A stretch of DNA of 64,000 bases. It comes from Cohnella pontilimi. Its GTDB lineage: Bacteria > Bacillota > Bacilli > Paenibacillales > Paenibacillaceae. Made by a program: the position numbers and the translations under genes. Under the pieces are notes generated by a model that was given only the letters and a program-made list of their open reading frames with translations, did no database searches and was not told the origin of the DNA. Position 1 is the first letter of the stretch; each line of letters opens with the position of its first letter. Where the stretch lies: contig NZ_SUPK01000005.1 in the NCBI RefSeq assembly GCF_005049045.1, positions 124,001-188,000 of the forward strand, written 5' to 3'. This document shows positions 1-8,491 of the stretch, in pieces.

Positions 1-1
1 G

Positions 2-547
2 GAGAAGAACGCCCGGTTTCGGGAAATCCGGCGGCAAACCGGCATGGTGTTCCAGCAGTTCAATTTGTACCCGCACAAAACGGCGCTGGAAAACGTCATT
101 GAATCGCTGCTCATTGTGAAGAGAATGCCGAAAGCGGATGCTGTGGCGGCGGGCGAGCGGCTGCTGAAACGGGTCGGCTTGGCCGAAAAGCGTGACGCCT
201 ATCCATCGCGGCTGTCCGGCGGCCAGCAGCAGCGGGTGGCCATTGCGCGCGCGCTGGCCATGGAGCCGGCGGTCATGCTGTTCGATGAGCCAACCTCGGC
301 GCTCGATCCGGAGCTGGTCGGCGAAGTGCTCGATGTGATGCGGGAGCTGGCGGGTGAAGGCATGACGATGGTGGTCGTGACCCACGAGATGAAGTTTGCC
401 CGTCAAGTCGCGAATCGCGTCGTGTTCATGGACGGCGGAGTGATCGTGGAGCAGGGGGAGCCGGCAAGCTTTTTCCAATCGCCGCAAACCGAAAGAGCGC
501 GTAGATTTCTCAATCAAATTACCGGGGAAAGAGGGGATAAGGAATGA
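2..547 (+). CDS. Amino-acid ABC transporter ATP-binding protein, GlnQ type (5' end missing)
   Basis: ATPase that would power import of a polar amino acid. The reading frame is open from the window edge, so the Walker A motif and start lie upstream. Visible in order: Q-loop ([12 protein letters not shown]), signature LSGGQQQR, Walker B with catalytic Glu ([12 protein letters not shown]) and the H-loop (VVTHEM). The [12 protein letters not shown] stretch and the EQGEP/FFQSPQ tail are typical of the GlnQ/HisP polar amino-acid family. Its TGA overlaps the next start as ATGA, so the OsmC gene is probably co-transcribed. Permease and binding protein are not visible, so the substrate is unknown. Confidence 0.93.
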   Translation, partial: EKNARFREIRRQTGMVFQQFNLYPHKTALENVIESLLIVKRMPKADAVAAGERLLKRVGLAEKRDAYPSRLSGGQQQRVAIARALAMEPAVMLFDEPTSALDPELVGEVLDVMRELAGEGMTMVVVTHEMKFARQVANRVVFMDGGVIVEQGEPASFFQSPQTERARRFLNQITGERGDKE

Positions 548-969
548 AAGTGATGACGACATGGCAGGGTAAACGGGTATTCACTTCCGTCGGCGATTCC
601 GGCTATCCGGTCGGCATGGATGCAACTCCCGCTTACGGCGGAGACGGCAAGGGCGCGACCCCGATGGAACTCATTTTGGCGGGTCTGGCGGGTTGCATCG
701 GAATTGACGTCACGATGATTTTGGACAGGTACCTCGGTTCCATCCAGCGGATGGAGATTGAGGCGGACGGAACACGCAAACAGGAGACGCCGACCGGTTT
801 CACGGCCATCGAGCTGACGTTCCGGGTCGACGGGGATATTCCCGACTACCGGATCTGGAAAGCGATCGAGATGGGCAGCAATAAGTATTGCGCCGTATCG
901 GACTCTCTGAAAGCAGACATCAGCTACAAACTGATCCTGAATGGTGCTGAAGCGGTGAAACACGCGTAA
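544..969 (+). CDS. OsmC/YhfA family peroxide-reducing protein
   Basis: A 141-residue OsmC-fold protein. Family members reduce organic hydroperoxides with a Cys pair. Both expected Cys are present: one in [10 protein letters not shown] (about residue 57) and one in NKYCAVSD (about residue 120). The [16 protein letters not shown] segment fits the YhfA-like subgroup rather than classic Ohr. It overlaps the preceding ATPase gene by four bases, so the two are translationally coupled; why an amino-acid importer ATPase should be coupled to OsmC is not evident. A hairpin terminator follows directly. Confidence 0.9.
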   Translation: MKVMTTWQGKRVFTSVGDSGYPVGMDATPAYGGDGKGATPMELILAGLAGCIGIDVTMILDRYLGSIQRMEIEADGTRKQETPTGFTAIELTFRVDGDIPDYRIWKAIEMGSNKYCAVSDSLKADISYKLILNGAEAVKHA

Positions 970-979
970 CCGATGAATG

Positions 980-1008
980 AACCACTCCTGACCGGAGTGG
1001 TTTTTTCG
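980..1008 (+). terminator. Rho-independent terminator after the osmC-like gene
   Basis: Inverted repeat AACCACTCC / GGAGTGGTT with a short loop, followed by a run of T. It ends the ABC-ATPase/OsmC transcript. Confidence 0.85.
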
Positions 1009-1139
1009 TTCCTCACGCGTTTAGCTGTTGATCTGTCTGCTCTATAAGCAGGACATGGCGTCCCATCCATCGAACCCATTGCTCAGGATCGGCAAAGAAC
1101 GAAAACAACGTCTCCGGATTGGAAGGTGGGGAACCCGGT

Positions 1140-1919
1140 ATGCAGAAACCTCAGGTGAGCGAAGGATTGAGTCGGTTAACGGAGGGTTTGGAATGGAAGC
1201 GAATTACGATCGGTTATTCCGAAGCAAATACGTTCCTTTTGACAGGAGCCGCCGGCAATCGGTACTTAAAGGTACTTCCAGTGGGTTCGGTCGAAACATT
1301 GCGGCAGGAGAAAGAAAGGATGGAATGGCTGCAAGGGAAACTCCCAGTGCCCGAGATTCTCTATTATGAAGATGACGGGTCGAACGAGTATTTGCTGATG
1401 TCCGAAATTCCCGGTCTGGATGCGTCTCACCGTTTGTACGAATCGATGCTTCCGCAGTTGATGAGGGAATTGGCGGCAGGGCTAAGAGCGATACATGAAG
1501 TGGACATCCGTAACTGTCCGTTCGATCAGCGGCTGGAGCGAAAAATCGGCGAGGCGGGAAAAAGAGTGGAAAACCGGCTCGTCGACGAAGATGATTTTGA
1601 TGAGATCAGGGAAGGGTGTACGGCGGAGCAGCTGTTCCAGGAATTGATCCGGGAAAAGCCTGCGGATGAGGATCTCGTGTTTACGCACGGCGACTATTGC
1701 CTGCCGAACGTCATCCTGCAGGACGGCCGGCTCAGCGGATTCATCGATTGGGGAAGAGCGGGCGTCGCGGACCGCTATCAAGACATCGCGCTCGCAGTCC
1801 GAAGCATCCGGTACAATTTCGGCGAAGAGTATGTCGCGACGTTTCTTGACGTCTACGGCATCACACAGTTGGACGAGTCCAAGGTGTCGTATTATCAGCT
1901 GATGGACGAGTTTTTCTGA
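1140..1919 (+). CDS. APH(3')-like aminoglycoside phosphotransferase
   Basis: A 259-residue kinase-fold protein. Diagnostic motifs: catalytic loop FTHGDYCLPNVIL (about 181-193), Mg-binding region FIDWGRAGVADRYQDIALA (about 201-219) and the C-terminal YYQLMDEFF, all matching the APH(3') class (kanamycin/neomycin 3'-phosphotransferases, about 264 residues). I chose ATG 1140 over an upstream TTG at 1119 because GGTGGGGAA sits at the right distance from it. It is a single gene with no mobile element nearby, so it looks like a chromosomal intrinsic gene. Real aminoglycoside activity is inferred. Confidence 0.88.
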   Translation: MQKPQVSEGLSRLTEGLEWKRITIGYSEANTFLLTGAAGNRYLKVLPVGSVETLRQEKERMEWLQGKLPVPEILYYEDDGSNEYLLMSEIPGLDASHRLYESMLPQLMRELAAGLRAIHEVDIRNCPFDQRLERKIGEAGKRVENRLVDEDDFDEIREGCTAEQLFQELIREKPADEDLVFTHGDYCLPNVILQDGRLSGFIDWGRAGVADRYQDIALAVRSIRYNFGEEYVATFLDVYGITQLDESKVSYYQLMDEFF

Positions 1920-1947
1920 AGAACTGGAGTTGGCCAACCCCCAGTTT

Positions 1948-2119
1948 CATTTTGCCAAACTAGAGAGGGGACGTTCGCGACATACTGCTCTGCAACTGCA
2001 TTTCGCCTAATTACAGCACGCTAATCCGGCGGCGCCAAGAGAAAACCGCTGTGCAGTTTGGCAAAATGTAACTACAGAACATTCCACGTCGAAAACCTGC
2101 GCTGTAATTTGGCAAAATG
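1948..2119. repeat. Three dispersed copies of a TTTGGCAAAATG element
   Basis: The 288-bp gap between the aph-like gene and serS has no gene. It holds a 13-base core at 2056-2068 and 2107-2119 in direct orientation and at 1948-1960 inverted, with degenerate flanks (CTGTAA or CTGTGCAG before the core). The region around 1990-2020 looks like a further decayed copy. Confidence 0.55.
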
Positions 2120-2161
2120 AAGTAAGAGAGTTGCCGACATCACGCAACTTATCCAAATTCA

Positions 2162-2196
2162 AAAGCCCCGATAAAATTAAAAAATCGGGGCTTTTC
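2162..2196. terminator. Terminator of serS (symmetrical)
   Basis: AAAAGCCCCGAT / ATCGGGGCTTTT hairpin with an AT-rich loop. T-runs occur on both strands, so it can terminate serS on the minus strand and the plus-strand transcript from the aph-like gene. Confidence 0.85.
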
Positions 2197-2207
2197 CTTG
2201 ATAGCTC

Positions 2208-3494
2208 TCAAACAGCAGGCAAAGCAATCTCTTCCACACCGCCCAAATAAGGACGCAATGCGCTCGGGATGCGGATCGAGCCGTCTTCCCGCTGATGGTT
2301 CTCCAGCAGAGGAATCAAAATCCGCGGCGAAGCGACCGCCGTATTGTTCAAAGTATAGCAATACTTCAACCGGCCAGCCGCATCTTTGAACCGGATATTG
2401 GAGCGTCTTGCTTGGAAATCGAGCAGAAGGGAAGACGAATGGGTTTCGCCATAGGCTTGCCGGCTTGGCATCCAGGTTTCGATGTCGTATTGTTTGTAAG
2501 TTTTTTGTGACATATCGCCTATGCATACGGCCATCACTCGGTACGGCAACTCCAGCAGTTGAAGCAGCTGCTCCGCGTTTTCGGTAATCTCTTTCAGCAT
2601 CCGCTCCGCCATTTCTATATTGTCCTCGCAAATGATCACCTGCTCGACCTTCGCGAACTGGTGAACCCGATACAGGCCGTGAACATCTTTGCCGGCGGAC
2701 CCTACCTCATTGCGGAAACACAGCGACGCTGCGGCCAGCTTAATCGGTTCCGTCACGTCCACGATCTCGTTGCTGTAATACGAAACAAGCGGAACCTCCG
2801 ACGTGCCGACAAGCCACCGATCTCCTTCCGTCAGCCGATACGTCTGGTCCTCGCCGGTTGGGAAATAGCCGGTACCCAGCATCGACTCCGTTCGGACCAT
2901 TAATGGCACGTCGAGCAGATGGAATCCCCGGCTGAGCAGCATATCCAAGGCAAGCTGCTGCACCGCCCGATGGAGTAAAGCCCCTATACCGTTCAAATAA
3001 TAGTTCCGGCTTCCGGCGGTTTTCACACCCCGCGGTAGATCGATCAAACGGTGAAGCTCGCCCAGCGCCACATGATCCCTCGGTTCGAATGAGAAAGCCG
3101 GAACCTCTCCAACCCTGCGCAGCTCCACATTGTCTTCATCCGAACGTCCGACAGGCGTGTCAGGGGATACGATATTCGGCACCCGCATCATCAGCTGTGT
3201 AAAAACCTTTTCGACTTCCCGCAGCGTTTTTTCCAACTGCTCCATTTCCGTTTTGAGTTGCGATACTTGCCGTTTCCCATTTTCGGCGTCCTGCAGGTTA
3301 CCCTCTTGGAACAGCCGGCTGATCTGTTGAGATAACCGGTTCCGTTCTTGGCGATATCCCTCCACTTGCTTAAGGAGAAGCCGCCTTTCCTCATCGAGCT
3401 CAACCAATTCCGCTACGGATAACGGAATTCCTTTCAGATCCGCCGTCGTTTGAATCAGCTCCTGATTTTGCCTGATCCTCTTGATGTCTAACAT
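2208..3494 (-). CDS. serS: Seryl-tRNA synthetase
   Basis: A 428-residue class II aminoacyl-tRNA synthetase charging tRNA-Ser. Residues about 30-105 form the long antiparallel coiled coil that clamps the tRNA variable arm. Class II motif 2 is seen as CFRNEVGSAGKDVHGLYR and motif 3 as ASPRILIPLLENHQ. The start MLDIKRIRQN at 3494 is the family's usual N-terminus; a longer frame runs back into the T-box leader and is rejected. It is transcribed alone from its own promoter and leader. There is nothing odd in the protein. Confidence 0.97.
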   Translation of the reverse strand: MLDIKRIRQNQELIQTTADLKGIPLSVAELVELDEERRLLLKQVEGYRQERNRLSQQISRLFQEGNLQDAENGKRQVSQLKTEMEQLEKTLREVEKVFTQLMMRVPNIVSPDTPVGRSDEDNVELRRVGEVPAFSFEPRDHVALGELHRLIDLPRGVKTAGSRNYYLNGIGALLHRAVQQLALDMLLSRGFHLLDVPLMVRTESMLGTGYFPTGEDQTYRLTEGDRWLVGTSEVPLVSYYSNEIVDVTEPIKLAAASLCFRNEVGSAGKDVHGLYRVHQFAKVEQVIICEDNIEMAERMLKEITENAEQLLQLLELPYRVMAVCIGDMSQKTYKQYDIETWMPSRQAYGETHSSSLLLDFQARRSNIRFKDAAGRLKYCYTLNNTAVASPRILIPLLENHQREDGSIRIPSALRPYLGGVEEIALPAV

Positions 3495-3524
3495 GCTACC
3501 GCGCTCCTTTGAGAATAAAATACA

Positions 3525-3722
3525 AAAAGCGCCCTCATCCCAATGGGACGAGGAGCGCTTCATTCTCGCGGTGCCACCCAAATTGACGGAACAGCCGGAG
3601 CGTTCCATCCACTTTCGTTCCGCGGTAACGGGCGGTGCCGGTTAACTTAGGGAGATTCGAGTGCTCCTTGACGAAAACGCCTCCGAGTTGGATGCTCTTC
3701 ATCGGCATATTAGTCGTATTTG
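3525..3722 (-). promoter_or_regulatory. T-box leader of serS (compact)
   Basis: The minus strand carries the T-box hallmark GGGTGGCACCGCG (complement at 3567-3579), the region that pairs with the acceptor end of uncharged tRNA. It is preceded by a GTTACCGCGG...GAAAGTGG linker and followed by a GC-rich terminator AAGCGCTCCTCGTCCC...GGGATGAGGGCGCTT with Ts (3525-3560). Uncharged tRNA-Ser should favour the antiterminator. From the predicted promoter the leader is only about 200 nt, so Stem I is short. A UCC in the Stem I region is a candidate Ser specifier but I could not place it with certainty. Confidence 0.9.
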
Positions 3723-3727
3723 GAACC

Positions 3728-3756
3728 AGTATATCGGAGGCATGCCATATTTACAA
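3728..3756 (-). promoter_or_regulatory. SigA-type promoter of serS
   Basis: Reading the minus strand, TTGTAA (3751-3756) and TATACT (3728-3733) are separated by 17 bp, just upstream of the T-box leader. The -35 box lies immediately beyond the stop of the preceding regulator gene. Confidence 0.75.
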
Positions 3757-3763
3757 GCGGCGT

Positions 3764-4408
3764 TTAGTCCTCTTCCAAATCCACTTCCGACGGATCCACC
3801 AAACCCAGCTCTTCCGCATCTTCAATTCGGTAACTGATCAGTACATATTGGTAGGTTCCTTCGACTTCGTCCCGATCGTCGCTCTCAAACAAATCGACAG
3901 ACTCCTCGGATTTGTTCATCTTTTGAATGAGAGCACCCAGAGACTCCCGCCATTCCCGGCCGGTCTTGCGGCTTGTGGAACTGATGAAATCGACGTGGTA
4001 CGGATTTAGATCGATCCTGCCTCCTTTCGCTTTTTCCTCACGGACTTTCTCCAATCCTTTTTGAATAAGCCGTAACCCGGGATCCAATCGCCGGTGAATG
4101 AGGGCAACCGTCGTTTCCAGATGCTCCGCTTGCTCCTCGATGTTGCCTTTATAAATCACGCCGTCCAAATCGGCAGCCTGATAGTAATGCTCAGTCAAGT
4201 TGCCGTGCTGGCGCGTTTCCTTCACTTCCAAAAGCTCTGCCTTGACCATCTTCTTCACATGATAATACAGCCGCAGTGGATCTTCGCCTAATTGCTCCGC
4301 GAGTATTTTCACGGTGACGGGTTTATCGGAAGCCAAATGAAGGATCCGGCTGCGGCGCGGGTCCGAAAGAATTTTCAACAGCTCCATGGTGCTGGTCTTC
4401 CGTTTCAT
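3764..4408 (-). CDS. ArsR-like winged-helix transcriptional regulator
   Basis: A 214-residue protein with an N-terminal winged-helix domain (about 8-80: LLKILSDPRRSRIL ... ILAEQLGEDPLRLYYHVKKMVKAELLEV) of the HTH_20/ArsR type, followed by a helical effector region and a very acidic C-terminus (DPSEVDLEED). It lies 78 bp after an MFS exporter gene on the same strand, so it probably controls that exporter. No metal-binding Cys motif is visible. The ligand is unknown. Confidence 0.8.
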   Translation of the reverse strand: MKRKTSTMELLKILSDPRRSRILHLASDKPVTVKILAEQLGEDPLRLYYHVKKMVKAELLEVKETRQHGNLTEHYYQAADLDGVIYKGNIEEQAEHLETTVALIHRRLDPGLRLIQKGLEKVREEKAKGGRIDLNPYHVDFISSTSRKTGREWRESLGALIQKMNKSEESVDLFESDDRDEVEGTYQYVLISYRIEDAEELGLVDPSEVDLEED

Positions 4409-4486
4409 GTATCGAATGCCTCCTGCCTAAAACGGCTCTTATTCAAGCATAGCACACATCCAACAATGACAGCATACCTCCGGCAA

Positions 4487-5734
4487 TCAGTCTGTGGTCC
4501 AGATAACCTTAACTTTGGCCATGATGGACACGACAAACAGCACCATGACGACAGAGGAAACGAGCATGAGCGTGGGAATCGGGATGCCCGCAGATAACAA
4601 AATGGATACCAGCGCGTAGGAGAGGGGGATAAAACCCATGGATGCGGTGGACAAAACGCCTTGTACACGTCCCATCATATCCGTCCGCACCATTTGTTGG
4701 ATGAGAGCAGAAGTCAAAATATTACTGAAAGACACGAAAAAACCGATCGCAAACATCAAGACGATTCCTTGCCACACTGCGGTAATCTGACTCAACAACG
4801 CAGTGGCTGCACCCAGCAACAGAATCAACCCCATGGCAATCAGTGCTCTCTTCCTTTTGAGATTGAGAATTCCCGAGAGAATCGATCCTGCCATCATGCC
4901 CACGGCAATGGAAGATTCAAGATAACTGAGGGCAAGTACATCGCCGTGTAACGAATGCTTCACCAAAACCGGCATGCCGGCGTTGAGGGGGCCTGCAAAC
5001 AGCAGGTTGATAATAATGGACACGCCCATCAAGATCAGCAAAAAGCTGAAGCTCTTAACATAAGTAATTCCGTCTTTTAGTTCCTTCATAAACTTTTGCT
5101 TCTCGCCGGCAGCAGCAAGGCGTTCTTCGCGCAGGAATCGGATGGTCACACCGGCGAGCAGGAGGAAAAGAGCGCTGACGGCGAAAGAGACTTCGAACGA
5201 CACGAATTTCAAAAGAAGTCCCGCGAGCGCCGGCCCGAGAAGGAAGCACAGCTGATTCGTCGTTTGAATAATGGAATTTCCGCGGACAAGCTGATTTTTC
5301 CCAATGATTTGCGGGAGCAGAGAACCGTTGGCCGGCCAGAAGAATGCGTCCAGCACGCCGAAAATCAGAGCAAACACCAGCAGACCCCAAATGGATAAGG
5401 AATGATACGAAAGGAGCGCCACCAGTGCAAAAATCATGATCCCGCGACTAACATTGACGAGGGATAGGATGGTTGACCTTGGAATCCGATCCGCCGCCAC
5501 TCCGCCGAACGTCATGAGCAAAACCCTTGGTATTGTAGTCACCATCATGACGACGCCCAGCCACGATTCGCGGTCCAGTTTTTGCACGACGAACCAAGCC
5601 TCGGTGAGCAGATAGACCGAAAATGCGAGACTGGTGAGACCGGAGCCCAGCCACAAAATGAGGAACCTTGCGTTCGTCCAAACCGGCCTTTCCACATTCG
5701 CCGTTGCGAACACGCCTTGTCTTTCCATTTCCAT
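4487..5734 (-). CDS. MFS transporter (MFS_3 / enterobactin-exporter-like)
   Basis: A 415-residue, 12-TM major facilitator. The first loop carries GGVAADRIPRSTIL, the A-motif (GxxxDRxxR) between TM2 and TM3. Family members export siderophores or drugs. The start at 5734 has GGAGG eight bases upstream. It is the first gene of a pair with the ArsR-like regulator at 3764-4408. An interrupted palindrome TCAACGATTGA lies in the AT-rich upstream region near 5790 and could be an operator. Substrate unknown. Confidence 0.88.
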   Translation of the reverse strand: MEMERQGVFATANVERPVWTNARFLILWLGSGLTSLAFSVYLLTEAWFVVQKLDRESWLGVVMMVTTIPRVLLMTFGGVAADRIPRSTILSLVNVSRGIMIFALVALLSYHSLSIWGLLVFALIFGVLDAFFWPANGSLLPQIIGKNQLVRGNSIIQTTNQLCFLLGPALAGLLLKFVSFEVSFAVSALFLLLAGVTIRFLREERLAAAGEKQKFMKELKDGITYVKSFSFLLILMGVSIIINLLFAGPLNAGMPVLVKHSLHGDVLALSYLESSIAVGMMAGSILSGILNLKRKRALIAMGLILLLGAATALLSQITAVWQGIVLMFAIGFFVSFSNILTSALIQQMVRTDMMGRVQGVLSTASMGFIPLSYALVSILLSAGIPIPTLMLVSSVVMVLFVVSIMAKVKVIWTTD

Positions 5735-5943
5735 ATTTGCAGCCTCCGTCTCCCATTCGCTGAAATTTGATTCATCATTGTAATTTATTTCAACGATTGA
5801 TTTTATCTTAATGGGGAATCGGATCGTTGTCTATAGCGATTTTTCCATTGTTTTCACGATTTTTGTACAAGGAAAATAGCATTTTAAGGCGAATACATTG
5901 AAGTATTGTCTCATTTTATCCAATTATCGGGGGCTGCTCTGAA

Positions 5944-7230
5944 ATGTCGACCGCGAACGAAGCGAAAGCTGTTTCTCTTCCACGTTATTTGAGCCGCACC
6001 GTTATTCCCGCCGTGATCGGAGCGGGAGTACTGGCCGCGGGTTTGCTGTATGCCAATGGGATCAAGCCTGAGAATTCCGGCTTTTGGCCGGGTGTGGGGA
6101 CGATGGCTGTTGCAGGAGCGCTGCTCGGGGTGCTGATCGGTTATTTAAATTACAGGCGATTCGTTTCTCCTATGAACAGCATCATTCAGCATATACGGCG
6201 TATGGCGGATGGAGATTTGAGCCATCAATTGGACATTTCGCGAATCGGCATGCTGGGGCCGATCGGCGAGTCGGTGAACCGGTTGACGGACAACTTGGGC
6301 AACGTGATGGCCGAAGCCAACCGCACGTCCGAGCAGGTGTCCACGTTGTCGGAATCGCTCAAAGTGACGACGAGGGAAAATACGGCCGCACTGCAACAGG
6401 TTGCCGCATCCATTCAACAAACCGCGGGAGAGAACCATACGCAAGCACAGGACATGGATTCGGTACAGGAGTCGGTGAGCGGCATTCACCACCTGGTTAC
6501 GGATATCGCGGATAAAACGGGCGCTGTCTCGGACACCGCCGCCCAAATGACCGCCGAAGCGGAAGCAGGCCGAAAGGCGCTGCAAGAAGTTGTCGCGCAA
6601 ATGAACCAAATTCAAAAAAGCGTATCCGCTTCTCAATCGACGGTCCATGTGTTGAATGAGCGGATGCAAGCGATCGGCGAAATCATGGGAGTCATCACAC
6701 TTATCGCTTCCCAGACCAACTTGCTCGCGTTAAATGCCGCCATTGAGGCGACGCGCGCAGGCGAGAACGGCCGGGGGTTCGTCGTGGTGTCCACGGAAAT
6801 CCGCAAGCTGGCCGACCAATCGCATGGCGCCATCGCGAAAATATCCGATATTTTAGAAGCTATCGAGCAAGACAGCTCCAAATCCACCCGGCTGCTCGAT
6901 CAGGAATCCGAGGAAGTGGCGGTGGGCATTCAATTGATCGGACAAACCTCCCGCATGCTGGACAACATTCACCGGCTGACTGGACAGGTAGCGGAATCGG
7001 TGCAATCCGTCTCGCAGGAGATCGGCACGATCGCCAGCCGTTCCTTGGACAGCCGGGAGCACATGGAGCGTATGACCGGCCGGATCCGCTTCTCATTCGC
7101 CGAAACGGACAATGCGGCGGCGGTCATCGAGGAATTGCTTGCTTCCACGGAGAACATCCAGAGTGTAATGGAACAGCTGCACGAGACGGCTGTCGCGCTG
7201 GAACAACACATTCGGGAATTTCAATCGTAA
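5944..7230 (+). CDS. Methyl-accepting chemotaxis protein lacking a large sensor domain
   Basis: A 428-residue transducer. There are two TM helices close together (about 17-36 and 46-66) with only a dozen residues outside, then a HAMP domain ([25 protein letters not shown]), then the cytoplasmic signalling domain. The hairpin tip that contacts CheA/CheW reads [37 protein letters not shown], slightly divergent from the usual AARAGE...FAVVADEVR. Without a periplasmic-type ligand domain it probably senses membrane state, energy or an intracellular cue. It is a single gene followed by a terminator. Confidence 0.92.
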   Translation: MSTANEAKAVSLPRYLSRTVIPAVIGAGVLAAGLLYANGIKPENSGFWPGVGTMAVAGALLGVLIGYLNYRRFVSPMNSIIQHIRRMADGDLSHQLDISRIGMLGPIGESVNRLTDNLGNVMAEANRTSEQVSTLSESLKVTTRENTAALQQVAASIQQTAGENHTQAQDMDSVQESVSGIHHLVTDIADKTGAVSDTAAQMTAEAEAGRKALQEVVAQMNQIQKSVSASQSTVHVLNERMQAIGEIMGVITLIASQTNLLALNAAIEATRAGENGRGFVVVSTEIRKLADQSHGAIAKISDILEAIEQDSSKSTRLLDQESEEVAVGIQLIGQTSRMLDNIHRLTGQVAESVQSVSQEIGTIASRSLDSREHMERMTGRIRFSFAETDNAAAVIEELLASTENIQSVMEQLHETAVALEQHIREFQS

Positions 7231-7253
7231 TTCATACCGCACACACGAGAATG

Positions 7254-7291
7254 AAAGAGGTCATTATCTTCGGATAATGGCCTCTTTGTAT
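7254..7291 (+). terminator. Rho-independent terminator after the chemoreceptor gene
   Basis: AAAGAGGTCATTATC / GATAATGGCCTCTTT stem with a TTCG tetraloop, then a short T-rich tail. Confidence 0.85.
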
Positions 7292-7368
7292 TTTAGGCTG
7301 AGTAATTTGGGCAGAATAGCCGCAAGCGGTCCAACCGAGCACAAACTGGACCCAACGAGGTGTGTTCC

Positions 7369-8478
7369 ATGATCCAGTTTATTAATGTCACGAAGCGATA
7401 TAACGAACGTACGATGGTGTTAAAGGGGATCAATCTCGAGATCAAGGACGGCGAACTGGTCACTTTGATCGGACCGAGTGGCTGCGGCAAATCTACGACC
7501 ATGAAAATGATCAATCGGCTCATCGAGCCGACTTCAGGCCAGATTCTGATCGACGGACAGGACATTTCCCGGCTGAATCCCGTGGAACTCAGAAGAAATA
7601 TCGGCTATGTGATCCAGCACATCGGTCTCTTCCCGCATATGAAAATCAAGGACAACGTCTCGATTGTTCCGCGCCTGAAGGGCATGCCGAAAGAACATTA
7701 CGAAAAAAGAGTGGATGAGCTGCTGGACATGGTCGGACTGAATCCCGACCATTACCGGGACCGGTATCCGTTCGAATTAAGCGGCGGGCAGCAGCAGAGG
7801 GTCGGGGTGATTCGCGCAATGGCCGCGGAACCGTCGATTATTTTGATGGACGAGCCGTTCAGCGCTCTGGACCCGATCAGCCGCGAGCAGCTTCAGGACG
7901 AATTGATCCGTCTGCAGGAGGAAGTAAAAAAGACGATCGTGTTCGTGTCCCATGACATGGATGAAGCGCTGAAAATTGCCGATCGCATCGTGCTCATGAA
8001 AGCCGGGGAAATCATTCAAGCGGACACACCGGACCGTATCATCCGCAGGCCCAAAAATGACTTTGTCCGCACGTTCATCGGAGAAAATCGGCTGCAGGAG
8101 TCGGAAAACATCTCGGTCGAAGACGTGATGCTCACCAATCCGGTAACGGTGTACTTGTGGCGCGGGCTTGCTCATGGCGCACAGCTCATGAGACGCCACA
8201 GAGTGACCACGCTGCTCGTCACGGACCGGAACCGCATGTTCAAAGGCATCGTCACCAAAGAATTGCTGGAACAATTTTACCGCCAGGAAGAGCTGTCGCT
8301 GGAAGAGATCATGAAAACCGATGTTCCCGTCATTCCGGTCGGCACCGCTGTGGGAGAGGCTGTCGACGTCATGAAACAACACGGATTAAACAGCATTCCC
8401 GTCATACACCCCAACGGACAATTAGCCGGGCTGGTGACCAACTCCAGCTTAATCGACGCCCTGCTCAAACAGATTTGA
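7369..8478 (+). CDS. OpuC/ProV-type quaternary-amine (or EgtV-type) ABC ATPase with CBS domains
   Basis: A 369-residue ATPase. Walker A GPSGCGKST, Q-loop VIQHIGLFPHM, signature [11 protein letters not shown], Walker B ILMDEPFSALDP and H-loop FVSHD are all present. Residues about 250-369 form two CBS repeats (SVEDVMLTNPVTV..., SLEEIMKTDVPVIPV...), the ionic-strength or nucleotide sensor of OpuA/OpuC-type ATPases. ATG 7369 is preferred to GTG 7360 because GAGGTG spaces it correctly. It is followed after 13 bp by the fused permease/binding-protein gene. Confidence 0.92.
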   Translation: MIQFINVTKRYNERTMVLKGINLEIKDGELVTLIGPSGCGKSTTMKMINRLIEPTSGQILIDGQDISRLNPVELRRNIGYVIQHIGLFPHMKIKDNVSIVPRLKGMPKEHYEKRVDELLDMVGLNPDHYRDRYPFELSGGQQQRVGVIRAMAAEPSIILMDEPFSALDPISREQLQDELIRLQEEVKKTIVFVSHDMDEALKIADRIVLMKAGEIIQADTPDRIIRRPKNDFVRTFIGENRLQESENISVEDVMLTNPVTVYLWRGLAHGAQLMRRHRVTTLLVTDRNRMFKGIVTKELLEQFYRQEELSLEEIMKTDVPVIPVGTAVGEAVDVMKQHGLNSIPVIHPNGQLAGLVTNSSLIDALLKQI

Positions 8479-8491
8479 TTCGGAGGCCGCC

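Noticed and set aside
3495-3608. 38-residue N-terminal extension of SerS
   Set aside because: This DNA is the T-box antiterminator/terminator leader; the canonical SerS start is at 3494.
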